64,000 bases of DNA from Gammaproteobacteria bacterium (lineage in GTDB: Bacteria > Pseudomonadota > Gammaproteobacteria > SG8-11), in assembly GCA_024641505.1 (NCBI GenBank), contig JAHECY010000004.1, positions 38,903 to 102,902 of the forward strand, read 5' to 3'. Each line of letters starts with the position of its first letter. Within the stretch, counting starts at the first letter, position 1. The notes beneath the pieces were generated by a model. The model was not told where the DNA came from. It searched no databases and was given only the letters and a program-made list of their open reading frames with translations. The position numbers and the translations under genes are program-made. Below are positions 47,459 through 56,812 of the stretch, one piece after another.

Positions 47459-47529
47459 ATCTGGTAAGCTTACCCGCTGATAAAAAACAAATAATAGAAA
47501 TTGAACGTAATAGAAGACGGAGAAAAGAA

Positions 47530-47997
47530 ATGCCAACATATGTGCGCACTGATAAATGTGATGGCTGCAAGGGCCAGGATAAAACGGCCTGCATGTACAT
47601 CTGCCCCCACGACCTGATGCGTCTGGACAAAGACGGTTCGGAAACCGGTCACGCCATGAAGGCCTATAACCAGGAGCCGGAACAATGCTGGGAATGTTAT
47701 TCCTGCGTTAAGATCTGCCCCCAGCAAGCGATCGAATGCCGGCACTACGCGGACATCGTGCCGCTGGGCGGCTCGGTACAGCCTCTGCGCGGTACTGATT
47801 CCATTATGTGGACGATCAAGTTCCGCAATGGCACCATGAAACGCTTCAAGTTCCCCATTCGCACCACTCCCGAAGGCTCCATTGATCCTTACGGCGGCAA
47901 GGAAACCGCGGACATCAAGAAGATTTCCGATAACGGCTTTTTTACCAAGCAGAACGGTTACCGCGCGGGCAATCCCAGCGAGTTGATCAAAGTCTAA
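47530..47997 (+). CDS. aprB: Adenylylsulfate reductase beta subunit
   Basis: Iron-sulfur subunit of dissimilatory APS reductase. The 155 residues hold two [4Fe-4S] sites: CDGCKGQDKTACMYICP and CWECYSCVKICPQQAIEC. The C-terminal tail (FKFPIRTTPEGSIDPYGG) is the segment that wraps around AprA in known structures. Positioned 71 bp after sat and 40 bp before aprA. Confidence 0.97.
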   Translation: MPTYVRTDKCDGCKGQDKTACMYICPHDLMRLDKDGSETGHAMKAYNQEPEQCWECYSCVKICPQQAIECRHYADIVPLGGSVQPLRGTDSIMWTIKFRNGTMKRFKFPIRTTPEGSIDPYGGKETADIKKISDNGFFTKQNGYRAGNPSELIKV

Positions 47998-48037
47998 AGG
48001 TTTCAGGAATTTAAATTAGAACAACGAGGTAAGAACA

Positions 48038-50038
48038 ATGGCAGGAGAATTTGGTAAACCTGAGGTGGTCCAGGAAGAAGTGGACATCCTCATTATTGGC
48101 GGCGGTATGGCGGCGTGTGGCGCGGCCTATGAAATTGGTCCGTGGATCAAGGCGTCAGGGCAGAACATCAAGGTCAAGCTGGTGGATAAAGCAGCCATGG
48201 ACCGTTCCGGCGCGGTAGCGCAAGGTTTGTCCGCGATCAACACCTATATCGGTACCGAACAGGACCCGGCGGATTATGCCCGCATGGTGTCCAATGACCT
48301 GATGGGTATCACCCGTGACGATCTGGCCTATGACCTGGGCCGCCACGTGGACGAGTCCGTGCATCTGTTTGAAGAATGGGGTCTGCCCATTTGGAAGACT
48401 GACGAAAACGGCGAACGTCACGACGGTTCCAAGGGCCTGCCCGCGCTGAAAGACGGTGGCAAGCCGGTACGTTCCGGTAAATGGCAGATCATGATCAACG
48501 GTGAATCCTATAAGTGGATCGTTGCCGAAGCGGCCAAGAAAGCTCTGGGCACCGACAACATTCAGGAACGTATTTTCATCGTCAAGCTGGTCAACGACAA
48601 GAACGACAAGAACCGCATCGCCGGTGCTGTTGGCTTCTCAACACGTGACCATAAGGTGTTTGTATACAAGTTCAAGGCTTGCCTGCTGGTGTGCGGTGGT
48701 TGCGTCAACATTTTCCGTCCGCGTTCCGTAGGTGAAGGTACCGGTCGTGCCTGGTACCCGGTATGGAATGCTGGTTCTACCTATGCGATGGCCGCTGAAG
48801 CCGGCGCCGAGCTGACCATGATGGAAAACCGTTTCGTTCCCGCCCGTTTCAAGGACGGTTACGGCCCGGTAGGCGCTTGGTTCCTGCTGTTTAAAGCCAA
48901 GGCCACCAATGCGTTTGGTGAAGTTTACATGGACAAGAACAAGGAGTTGTTAAATGACTATCCTCCTTATGGCCAGGCTGCAGTGCCGGCGTCTTGCCTG
49001 CGTAATCACCTGATGCTCAAGGAAATGAAGGAAGGTCGCGGTCCCATCTATATGGATACCGTTACTGCGTTGGCTGCATTGCGTGAAACCTTGTCGGCTC
49101 GCGAAGTGAAGCATCTGGAAGCCGAGGCCTGGGAAGACTTTCTGGACATGTGTATCGGTCAGTGCGGTATCTGGGTTGGTGAAAACATCGAGCCGGAGAA
49201 GAAGAACTCCGAATTGATGCCCACCGAGCCCTACCTGTTGGGTTCGCACTCCGGTTGCTGCGGTATCTGGGTATCCGGCCCAACCGACCTTGGTGCACCC
49301 ACCAGCGAAGCGCTGCCTGGCGCCCCCGCGCACCTGCCCAAGGGTTGGAATTGGGGCTATCGCTCCATGACCACCGTACAGGGTCTGTTCACCGCCGCCG
49401 ACGGCGTAGGCGCTTCCGGTCACAAGTTCTCGTCCGGTTCCCATGCGGAAGGTCGTATGTGTGCCAAGTCCATGGTCAAGTTCGTGATGGACAACAAGGA
49501 TCACAAGCCCGAGCTTGATACGTCGGTAGACCAATTGGTGGCTGATATTTATCAACCGGTGCGGACTTATCTCGAGCACAAGGATTACACCACTGCGATT
49601 GATGTCAACCCGAACTACATCACGCCCAAGATGCTGCAGTTCCGCTTGCAGAAGATCATGGACGAGTACGTCGCCGGTGTTGCCACCTACTACACCACCA
49701 ACGCCAAGATGCTGGCCCTGGCGGAAGAAAAGCTGGAAATGTTGAAGGAAGACGCCCTCAAGATGCGCGCCAAGGACCTGCATGAATTGCTGCGGGCCTG
49801 GGAAAACTACCATCGCATCCTGACCGCGGAAGCCCATATGAAGCACATTCAGTTCCGTGAAGAATCCCGTTATCCGGGTTTCTACTACCGCGCCGATAAG
49901 AACTTTGTCGATGAGAAAAACTGGAAGTGTTTCGTTAACTCGATCTATGACAAGACCACCCATAAGTGGACCGTGTTCAAGCGCGCCCACGTGGATCTGG
50001 TTGACAAGTCCAAGCTGTTCAAGGCGGCAGCGCACTAA
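48038..50038 (+). CDS. aprA: Adenylylsulfate reductase alpha subunit
   Basis: Flavin subunit of APS reductase; in oxidising bacteria it joins sulfite and AMP to APS. The 666 residues start with the FAD-binding VDILIIGGGMAACGAAYEI, and contain LLVCGGCVNIFRPRSVGEGT and the active-site region MMENRFVPARFKDGYGPVG with the conserved Arg. Full length. Ends before a strong terminator. The electron partner genes (aprM, qmo or hdr) are not in the window. Confidence 0.97.
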   Translation: MAGEFGKPEVVQEEVDILIIGGGMAACGAAYEIGPWIKASGQNIKVKLVDKAAMDRSGAVAQGLSAINTYIGTEQDPADYARMVSNDLMGITRDDLAYDLGRHVDESVHLFEEWGLPIWKTDENGERHDGSKGLPALKDGGKPVRSGKWQIMINGESYKWIVAEAAKKALGTDNIQERIFIVKLVNDKNDKNRIAGAVGFSTRDHKVFVYKFKACLLVCGGCVNIFRPRSVGEGTGRAWYPVWNAGSTYAMAAEAGAELTMMENRFVPARFKDGYGPVGAWFLLFKAKATNAFGEVYMDKNKELLNDYPPYGQAAVPASCLRNHLMLKEMKEGRGPIYMDTVTALAALRETLSAREVKHLEAEAWEDFLDMCIGQCGIWVGENIEPEKKNSELMPTEPYLLGSHSGCCGIWVSGPTDLGAPTSEALPGAPAHLPKGWNWGYRSMTTVQGLFTAADGVGASGHKFSSGSHAEGRMCAKSMVKFVMDNKDHKPELDTSVDQLVADIYQPVRTYLEHKDYTTAIDVNPNYITPKMLQFRLQKIMDEYVAGVATYYTTNAKMLALAEEKLEMLKEDALKMRAKDLHELLRAWENYHRILTAEAHMKHIQFREESRYPGFYYRADKNFVDEKNWKCFVNSIYDKTTHKWTVFKRAHVDLVDKSKLFKAAAH

Positions 50039-50062
50039 GATCGAGCGTTAGCAGTACACAGA

Positions 50063-50091
50063 AGTCCGGGCACGCAGGTGCCCGGACTTTT
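50063..50091 (+). terminator. Rho-independent terminator after aprA
   Basis: Perfect 11-bp stem AGTCCGGGCAC (50063-50073) with GTGCCCGGACT (50078-50088), GCAG loop, then TTTGCTTTC. Confidence 0.88.
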
Positions 50092-50137
50092 GCTTTCAAT
50101 GCAGGCAAGAAATTATTGAGTTACCCGGAGTCGTGTT

Positions 50138-51031
50138 ATGAACAAGAAACCTGAAATCCCCGTCAAGAGTCCGATTGAGCCGCGTCAGCTGGAATTGACC
50201 AGCCGTATTCAATTCAATTGCCATCCGGGTATCTCCTGTTTCAACGCCTGCTGCCGTCAGGCGGACATTACCCTGGCACCCTATGATATTCTTCGTCTCA
50301 AGCAACGTCTGGGCATGACGTCCACGGAATTCCTTAAAGCCCATACCGTTCCTTTCGAAATTGATGCACATGGCACGCCCGGTGTGAAAATGCGCACCCG
50401 AGACCATGAGCCGGTCTGCTTGTTCATGGATGAGAAAAGCGGTTGCACCGTCTATGAGGATCGGCCGTCGGCCTGTCGTTATTACCCTGTGGCCTTGATG
50501 TCGTCGCGTCGTTCTGACGAGTACACCGACCGCCAGCATTACGCGCTGGTGCAGGAAGAGCATTGCATGGGACACAAGGAAGCCCGCGAAATCACCGTCA
50601 CCGATTACCGCAAGGAGCAGCAAGTCGAGCAATTTGACGAGTTGAACCGTGAATACTATCAATTAATCCTGAAGAAGAAATCCGCAGGGCCGGCGATCGG
50701 CAAGCCGACACCCACCAGTTTTCAGTTTTTTTTCCTGGCCTGTTACGATATTGACCGCTTCCGTGAATTTCTCGCCTCGTCCAGTTTCCGTAACGTGTAT
50801 CGGATGGATGATGCTGAGTTCGACGTCTTGTTGACCGATGACCTGGCACGCTTGAAATTCGCGTATCGTTTGCTGCGGCAAGTGTTGTTTGGCGAAATGA
50901 CCATCCCCATGATTGACGATATATTTGAAAAACGCATGGCAGAGCGCGGTGAGATCCTTGCCAAGCGGAAGGAAATGGAAATCGAGATCGCCAAGCAGCA
51001 AGAACCGATTGAACGCTTCATCGACGATTAA
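50138..51031 (+). CDS. YkgJ-family cysteine-cluster protein
   Basis: A 297-residue cytoplasmic protein with the YkgJ/CxxCxxCC-type metal site: FNCHPGISCFNACC, then VCLFMDEKSGCTVYEDRP and ACRYYPVAL. These cysteines probably hold zinc or an iron-sulfur cluster. The C-terminal 130 residues are helical and highly charged and end in EKRMAERGEILAKRKEMEIE, a likely coiled coil that is not part of the core domain. It follows aprA after a terminator and so is transcribed separately, but the position next to the APS genes may reflect a role in their assembly; that is inference. Confidence 0.8.
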   Translation: MNKKPEIPVKSPIEPRQLELTSRIQFNCHPGISCFNACCRQADITLAPYDILRLKQRLGMTSTEFLKAHTVPFEIDAHGTPGVKMRTRDHEPVCLFMDEKSGCTVYEDRPSACRYYPVALMSSRRSDEYTDRQHYALVQEEHCMGHKEAREITVTDYRKEQQVEQFDELNREYYQLILKKKSAGPAIGKPTPTSFQFFFLACYDIDRFREFLASSSFRNVYRMDDAEFDVLLTDDLARLKFAYRLLRQVLFGEMTIPMIDDIFEKRMAERGEILAKRKEMEIEIAKQQEPIERFIDD

Positions 51032-51288
51032 TCCTGTTTGCTGATCCCCTCCCGAGCTCCCGTCCACCTTCCGGGCTATATTCGGCGTTGGATTTTAGCG
51101 ATTATTTCGCTTCTTGAATCGCTGTAATCGCGCGCAGGACCACTGCTGCTCCGCTATATTCACTCCTTTGCTGCACCTGAGGATAATTATTCTGTGGTTT
51201 AATTATGGGCAGCCGATATCCAGTTGTCAGAAAATTGATAAATAAGTTTAAGTAGCTGGATTTTTCCATGCATTAGGTGTGTTTTCGT

Positions 51289-52674
51289 ATGACCGACGAC
51301 TTTTCTTCCGCGGTACCGCAATCAATTCTTGTCGCGTGTGACAATGGTTATCTGCTGCTCGACGCTGAATGGCGTGTGCTTTATGCCAATCCTGCCGCCT
51401 GGCGGTATCTGGGTGTCACGGATCAAGGGTCCCATATCGGTGAAGAGCTCTGGGATATCGTACCGGAGCTTGCGTCTTCCTTTTTCCCTCAGTTTCAAAA
51501 AGCCCGGACCCGATCGGGTCGGGTGGACTATACCGGCTATTATCCACCGTTGGATCGTTGGTTTGATATCAAGATCATTTGTCAGGACCAGAATCTATTG
51601 GTAACCCTGGTGGATGTCACTGAACGCCTGCGGATGATGGAAATGCTGGGCCAAGGTGAAATGTACTGGAACAAGTTATTTGAAAGTCTCACAGAGGTTG
51701 TGATCGTAACCGATGAGCTGGGTACCGTGCTGCGCGCGAATCCTGCGGTGAATAAGGTGTTTGGCCTGCAACCTCAAGATATATTGGGTAAGAATCTCAC
51801 GCTCTTGATGACCGGCAACGACCAGCAGCATCACGCCGACTACATGCGCCAGTATCTCAAGACGTCGCGTTCCAAAATCATCGGTGTCGGTCGGGAGGTC
51901 AAGGGTCGACATGTCAGTGGCCGGGAACTGTACCTGGATCTTGCGATCAATGAAATTCTGTTTGCCGACAAACGTTATTTTGTCGGAGTGTTGCGCGACA
52001 TAACGGCGCGTAAACAACAGGACGAGCAAATTCGTAAGTTGAACGAAGAGTTGGAGCTACGCGTTTCCGAACGCACCCGGCAGTTGCAGGAAGCTAATGC
52101 CGAATTGGAGCGCCTGGCCATGATCGACATCCTCACCGGCCTCGCCAATCGGGGTCGCTTCCAGCAAACTTTGCAGCACATTGCCAAGGACGCCGTGGAT
52201 CAACAGTTGGCGTATTCGATATTGATGATCGATTTAAATGACTTCAAGAAGGTTAATGATACCTTGGGGCACCATGTGGGTGATCTGCTGCTCAAGGAAG
52301 TGGCCAGACGAGTGTTGGGAAATACCCGGGAAACGGATGTCGTGGCGCGCATCGGGGGTGATGAATTCGCGGTAGTGATGCCAAAGACCACGTTACGGGG
52401 TGCCGAAGCGGTGGCGAAAAAACTTGCGAAAAGTTTCCACGAGCCGTTTGAGCTCGATATGCGTTATGTGACGTGCGCTTGCAGTATCGGCGTTGCGGTA
52501 TTCCCCATTCACGGTACCGATGCCATGGAGTTATGTAAATTTGCGGATGCTGCCATGTATCATGCAAAACACACGAAGATAGAATACACGATTTACAGTC
52601 CGGGATTAATGGAAAGTTTGCGCGAGCCAAGCAGTTCCCGTGGCATAGTGACCATGATTAAGCGCAAAGAATGA
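51289..52674 (+). CDS. PAS-PAS diguanylate cyclase
   Basis: Makes cyclic di-GMP. The 461-residue soluble protein has two PAS domains (about 10-120, [20 protein letters not shown]; and 130-260, [20 protein letters not shown]), a coiled-coil linker ([20 protein letters not shown]) and a GGDEF domain with an intact [14 protein letters not shown] active site. [10 protein letters not shown], four residues before, is not a canonical RxxD inhibitory site. ATG 51289 is taken rather than the upstream in-frame TTG/GTG at 51277. No membrane segment, so the signal is probably cytoplasmic. Confidence 0.9.
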   Translation: MTDDFSSAVPQSILVACDNGYLLLDAEWRVLYANPAAWRYLGVTDQGSHIGEELWDIVPELASSFFPQFQKARTRSGRVDYTGYYPPLDRWFDIKIICQDQNLLVTLVDVTERLRMMEMLGQGEMYWNKLFESLTEVVIVTDELGTVLRANPAVNKVFGLQPQDILGKNLTLLMTGNDQQHHADYMRQYLKTSRSKIIGVGREVKGRHVSGRELYLDLAINEILFADKRYFVGVLRDITARKQQDEQIRKLNEELELRVSERTRQLQEANAELERLAMIDILTGLANRGRFQQTLQHIAKDAVDQQLAYSILMIDLNDFKKVNDTLGHHVGDLLLKEVARRVLGNTRETDVVARIGGDEFAVVMPKTTLRGAEAVAKKLAKSFHEPFELDMRYVTCACSIGVAVFPIHGTDAMELCKFADAAMYHAKHTKIEYTIYSPGLMESLREPSSSRGIVTMIKRKE

Positions 52675-52756
52675 TTCCAGCAGATGTGCGCTGCGCAAGA
52701 GTTGTCACACTCATGGAAAAGCCGTTACAGTAGGCATAATAGCCGCGGATGGCACG

Positions 52757-53653
52757 GTGCGCCAGGCGGCGGTTAGCGTGAGATCGCCAATGACAGTCAG
52801 CCAGCGGACGCATCCGGTCCAGCCCAAAAAAATCGCCTACTGTGGGTACGATTTCTTCCACGCCTGTCTGCGTGACTTGCTCGAACGCAGTTTCGAGATC
52901 GGTTGTGTATTCAGTTTTGAATGTGACAATCGTTACAACTATAACGAGTACCTGCGTGAAATTTGCCGTAACCGAGGGATTCCCCTGTATCTGACGCCAG
53001 TGGATGCGAGCTGCGTGCAAGATCTTGCCCGGCAAGGCTATGAGCTGTTGATTAGCGCCGGCTACAAACACAAGCTTCCGGACCTGGCGCCCTTCGGTAT
53101 TAAAGGCATAAATGTTCATCCCACGTTGTTGCCCCTCGGTCGCGGCGTCTGGCCGTTGCCATGGACTCTGCTAAGCCAACAACCCAGATCCGGCGTTACC
53201 GTGCACAAGTTGTCTCCCGTGTTTGATGGCGGCGATATTCTGGCGCAACGTGATTTTGCCGTGTCGCCCGCTGAAGATCTGGAAACGTTGTCGGCAAAGC
53301 TGCAAATGCTGGCGGTGGAAGTGTTGGCCGCGGTGGTCGCCAATCTGCAGGACTCGTGGGATAACGCCACGCCCCAGACACACCGTGTCAGCGCGGTTCC
53401 GATGTACAGTCAACAACAGCGTACCCTGGATTGGCGCAACCGCGTAGCCGATATCGAACGCATCTGTCGGGCTTTTGGCAAGTTTGGAAGTTATGCGCGA
53501 TTTGAAGGTCAGGACTGGCTGGTGACCAAGCTCTCGGTCTGGTCGCAAGCGCATGGATTTACACCCGGTACGGTGGTGCACAAAACCAATACTGAAATGA
53601 TTGTCGCGGCCGGTGACGGTATGGTTTGCCTGCAGTATTTTCAGCCTTTGTAA
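52757..53653 (+). CDS. Formyltransferase-family protein
   Basis: A 298-residue protein (GTG 52757; ATG 52790 is equally plausible and trims a non-conserved extension). It keeps the folate-dependent formyltransferase core: a KIAYCGYDFFHACLRDLL start, INVHPTLLPLGRGVWPLPW with the catalytic Asn and His, and SPVFDGGDIL with the catalytic Asp. A smaller C-terminal domain (LDWRNRVADIERICRAFG) recalls the Fmt/ArnA C-terminal part. Since a true fmt is present at 4234, this paralogue probably formylates another substrate such as an amino sugar or amino acid. No sugar-synthesis genes lie beside it, so the substrate is open. Confidence 0.78.
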   Translation: MRQAAVSVRSPMTVSQRTHPVQPKKIAYCGYDFFHACLRDLLERSFEIGCVFSFECDNRYNYNEYLREICRNRGIPLYLTPVDASCVQDLARQGYELLISAGYKHKLPDLAPFGIKGINVHPTLLPLGRGVWPLPWTLLSQQPRSGVTVHKLSPVFDGGDILAQRDFAVSPAEDLETLSAKLQMLAVEVLAAVVANLQDSWDNATPQTHRVSAVPMYSQQQRTLDWRNRVADIERICRAFGKFGSYARFEGQDWLVTKLSVWSQAHGFTPGTVVHKTNTEMIVAAGDGMVCLQYFQPL

Positions 53654-54055
53654 TAGCGACATTGAGCAACCGGCTTGTCGGATCAGGCGATGGGCGTGGT
53701 GTCGGAAAGGGTGGCGTTATCTACCAACAATCACCGGAATACCGTCGATGGTCGGGTGCTCGATACCGCACTGAAGATTGTTGCAGCGCGGGGTCTCTTC
53801 AAGGCGTTGATCAAGATCAATAATAATATGGCGAATCTATCGCTGATCCCCGTAATCACTGAGCATGATATGTAAATCAGTAATTATAATAAAACTAAAT
53901 AGCTGATATCACCCCAGCGTTAACTCGGCACTGGCATATACTAAATAAATACTAAAGTTAAGGTAGTCAGCGGACGACTTAATACCAAATGACTTCCTGT
54001 CAGGTTAGTGACTCCATCTCGGTCATCAGGTAACGAATAGTTCGGAGAAAGACTT
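53654..54055. other. Intergenic stretch, 402 bp
   Basis: A 66-codon frame (53675-53875) exists but has no ribosome site, family resemblance or neighbour support, so it is not called. The second half is AT-rich and probably holds the promoter of the GGDEF-EAL gene. Nothing else was recognised. Confidence 0.5.
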
Positions 54056-56689
54056 GTGAAAGCTAATCATGGTATGTGGATACTGGTAGCGTCTGTTGTT
54101 ACGCTGTCGGCCACATGGATGGTGATGCCCTGGGTTTACGGGGTATTGCTTGCCGGTATCGTGGCGGTTTCCGTTTATGCATGGGAATTACGCGCAAGGC
54201 TCAAAGTTATCCAGAACCAACAGGAATGGACGCACTATGCCTGGGCCCAGGCCATGGAATTTCTGCCCGATCCCATGTATGTGGTGGACTTGAATGACAA
54301 ACTGGTTCTTGCCAATGCGGCATTCTATCGGCAGGTCGGCCGGACCAAAGAGTCCTGCCTTGGGCGAGACGTGAAGACCTTGCTGCACCTGAAACCGGAA
54401 GACAAGCCGTGTCCGGGATGTCTTGCGCGTTTGGAGCGTCGTGATGCGTTCTTTACCAAGGAAAGATTTGATCACACCAATCCTACCGGCAAACCGATAG
54501 AGGTGACAATACGGGTAATCCGTGATAATCGTGACGCGCCCATTGGCATCCTGTCAGGCATACGCGACTTATCTCATTTGCGCGCGGCTGAGGAAGTACT
54601 GCGCATCAGTAAAGAACGTCTTAACAGCGCACAACAGTTGGCGCATATAGGCAGCTGGGAGTTGGATTTGGGGGGGCACCAGTTGCATGTATCAGACGAG
54701 ATGAGCCGATTGCTTGGGTTGCCGTCGGACGCGTCCTGCGTCGATCTGGATACCTATCGTTCGTTTGTGCATGAGGGTGATCTGGCACGCTTCGACCACA
54801 CCCTGGAGGAAAGTATCGCCAACGAATCCGAGATCCACTTGGACTACCGTTTGCTGATGACCGATGGTGCCTTGCGTATTGTGCATCAGCACACGGCGGC
54901 CATGCTGACGCCCGCCGGGAAAGTGCAGGGGGTTGCCTGTACCGTTCAGGATGTAACGGAGCATAAGCAGTACGAGAACGCTTTGTTTGAGCAGAAAGAA
55001 CGCGCCCAGGTCACCCTGAAATCTATCGGCGACGCGGTGATAACGACCGACGTCAATGGCTTTGTTGATTATATGAATCCCAGCGCCGAGAGAATATCCG
55101 GTGTTAGTATCGATCACGCCATGGGCAAGCATTGCCGCAATGTGTTTCAGGTCTCTGATGAGCGGACCAATGCGCCGATCAAGGATATCGTGCTGCGTTG
55201 CCTGAATACCCGGTCCGACTGCCTGCATTTGGATCATAATCTGTTACTGCGGCCCGATGGCAGTGAGGTGGCGGTAAAAATCACCGCCGCGCCCATGCAC
55301 GACAAACAGCGACAAGTCACTGGGGTTGTCATTGTCTTTCATGACGTCACCGAAATGCGTACCATGGCGCGCAAACTCAACTATCAGGCATCCCATGATT
55401 CACTTACCGGGTTGATCAACCGGCGGGAGTTTGAGGTGCGCCTCGCCGAAGCGGTGGATAGGTCAACCATTGATCGTTCTGAGAACGTATTGATTTATAT
55501 GGATCTCGACCAGTTCAAGATTGTTAATGACAGTTGTGGTCACGCTGCCGGCGATGAATTGTTGAAGCAGGTAGCGACACTGTTTCAGTCCCGGGTCCGC
55601 GAGTCCGACACGCTGGCGCGCATCGGTGGCGACGAGTTCGCGGTTTTGCTGCATCATTGTCCGGTGACCAAGGCACAGCTTATCGCGAACGCCTTTCTGG
55701 CGGATATTCAGGATCATAAGTTTTTCTGGGATAACCGCCACTTCGGTATCGGCGTGAGTATCGGTATGGTGGTTATTGACGGCGCCACGGTGAGTGACCG
55801 GGATGTGCTGGGAAAAGCAGATGCGGCTTGCTATGTGGCCAAGGATCGAGGCCGGAACAGAATTCAGTTATTTAAGGATACCGATGGTGAGATGCTGGAG
55901 CACCGCGGTAATATGCGCTGGGTCAATGAGATCAACGCCGCTTTTGACGAGCATCGATTCGTGCTGTTTATTCAGGAGATTGCGCCCCTGCTGGCCGGCA
56001 CAACGTGTTCCCACGCGGAATTTCTCATTCGTATGCGTGATCGCGATGGCAGCATAATATTACCGGGGCAATTCCTGCCCGCAGCTGAGCGCTACGGCCT
56101 GATGCGCGCCATCGATAAATGGGTGGTGCAAACCGTGTTCACGGAACTGGCTGTGTTAGCGCGCCAGAAATTACTGGGCAGGAAAATCTATTCCATCAAT
56201 TTGTCCGGTGACACCTTGTCCGACCCGGCAATGTTGCAATTTATTACGGATCAGGTTGGTGCCGGCGACTTCCCGGCTGAAAATATCTGTTTCGAGATCA
56301 CCGAAACCGCAGCAATTTCCAATCTCGGCGACGTCACCCGGTTCATGTCCCGGTTGCAGGCGCAGGGCGTGAAATTCGCGTTGGACGATTTTGGCAGTGG
56401 CTTGAGTTCGTTCGCTTATCTCAAGGAATTGAAAGTGGATTTCCTGAAAATCGATGGCAGTTTCGTGCGCGATATCGTGGATGATCCGGTGGATTACGAA
56501 CTGGTGAGCACGATTCACCAGATTGGCAAGCTCATGAATATACAAACTATTGCTGAATTTGTGGAATCCGCCGCAATTTTTGATAAACTGGCAAGTATCG
56601 GTGTCGACTATGTGCAGGGTTATCACGTGAGTAAGCCGTTTCTTTATGACGAGACTCGGATCGTTTCGGATAAAGGCCTAACGGCTTGA
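54056..56689 (+). CDS. Membrane PAS-GGDEF-EAL protein with altered EAL motif
   Basis: An 877-residue c-di-GMP signalling protein starting at GTG. Two membrane segments at the N-terminus (WILVASVVTLSATWMVMPWV, GVLLAGIVAVSVYAW), then three PAS-type domains (about 60-180, with a CPGC cysteine pair; 185-310; 320-440), GGDEF (about 450-610, intact [15 protein letters not shown]) and EAL. The EAL signature reads EFL (HAEFLIRMRD), but FEITETAAISN, LDDFGSGLSSFAYLKELKVD and TIAEFVESA with the other metal and catalytic residues are kept. The Ala-to-Phe change at the signature is seen in a branch of such proteins, so loss of phosphodiesterase activity is not certain. Confidence 0.88.
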   Translation: MKANHGMWILVASVVTLSATWMVMPWVYGVLLAGIVAVSVYAWELRARLKVIQNQQEWTHYAWAQAMEFLPDPMYVVDLNDKLVLANAAFYRQVGRTKESCLGRDVKTLLHLKPEDKPCPGCLARLERRDAFFTKERFDHTNPTGKPIEVTIRVIRDNRDAPIGILSGIRDLSHLRAAEEVLRISKERLNSAQQLAHIGSWELDLGGHQLHVSDEMSRLLGLPSDASCVDLDTYRSFVHEGDLARFDHTLEESIANESEIHLDYRLLMTDGALRIVHQHTAAMLTPAGKVQGVACTVQDVTEHKQYENALFEQKERAQVTLKSIGDAVITTDVNGFVDYMNPSAERISGVSIDHAMGKHCRNVFQVSDERTNAPIKDIVLRCLNTRSDCLHLDHNLLLRPDGSEVAVKITAAPMHDKQRQVTGVVIVFHDVTEMRTMARKLNYQASHDSLTGLINRREFEVRLAEAVDRSTIDRSENVLIYMDLDQFKIVNDSCGHAAGDELLKQVATLFQSRVRESDTLARIGGDEFAVLLHHCPVTKAQLIANAFLADIQDHKFFWDNRHFGIGVSIGMVVIDGATVSDRDVLGKADAACYVAKDRGRNRIQLFKDTDGEMLEHRGNMRWVNEINAAFDEHRFVLFIQEIAPLLAGTTCSHAEFLIRMRDRDGSIILPGQFLPAAERYGLMRAIDKWVVQTVFTELAVLARQKLLGRKIYSINLSGDTLSDPAMLQFITDQVGAGDFPAENICFEITETAAISNLGDVTRFMSRLQAQGVKFALDDFGSGLSSFAYLKELKVDFLKIDGSFVRDIVDDPVDYELVSTIHQIGKLMNIQTIAEFVESAAIFDKLASIGVDYVQGYHVSKPFLYDETRIVSDKGLTA

Positions 56690-56812
56690 CGATGCGTTCG
56701 CACCGGTCGGATCATGTCCGGTTTGTGTTGCCCTCGTATCACCCGGGTGGTCTGGGAACGAGGATTTCGCGCTTGCCGCACGCTGCGGTTTAAAGCGTGG
56801 TAACAAGGGTCG

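Noticed and set aside
53675..53875. 66-codon frame between the formyltransferase and GGDEF-EAL genes
   Set aside because: TTG start, no ribosome site, no recognisable similarity, and poor spacing to neighbours.
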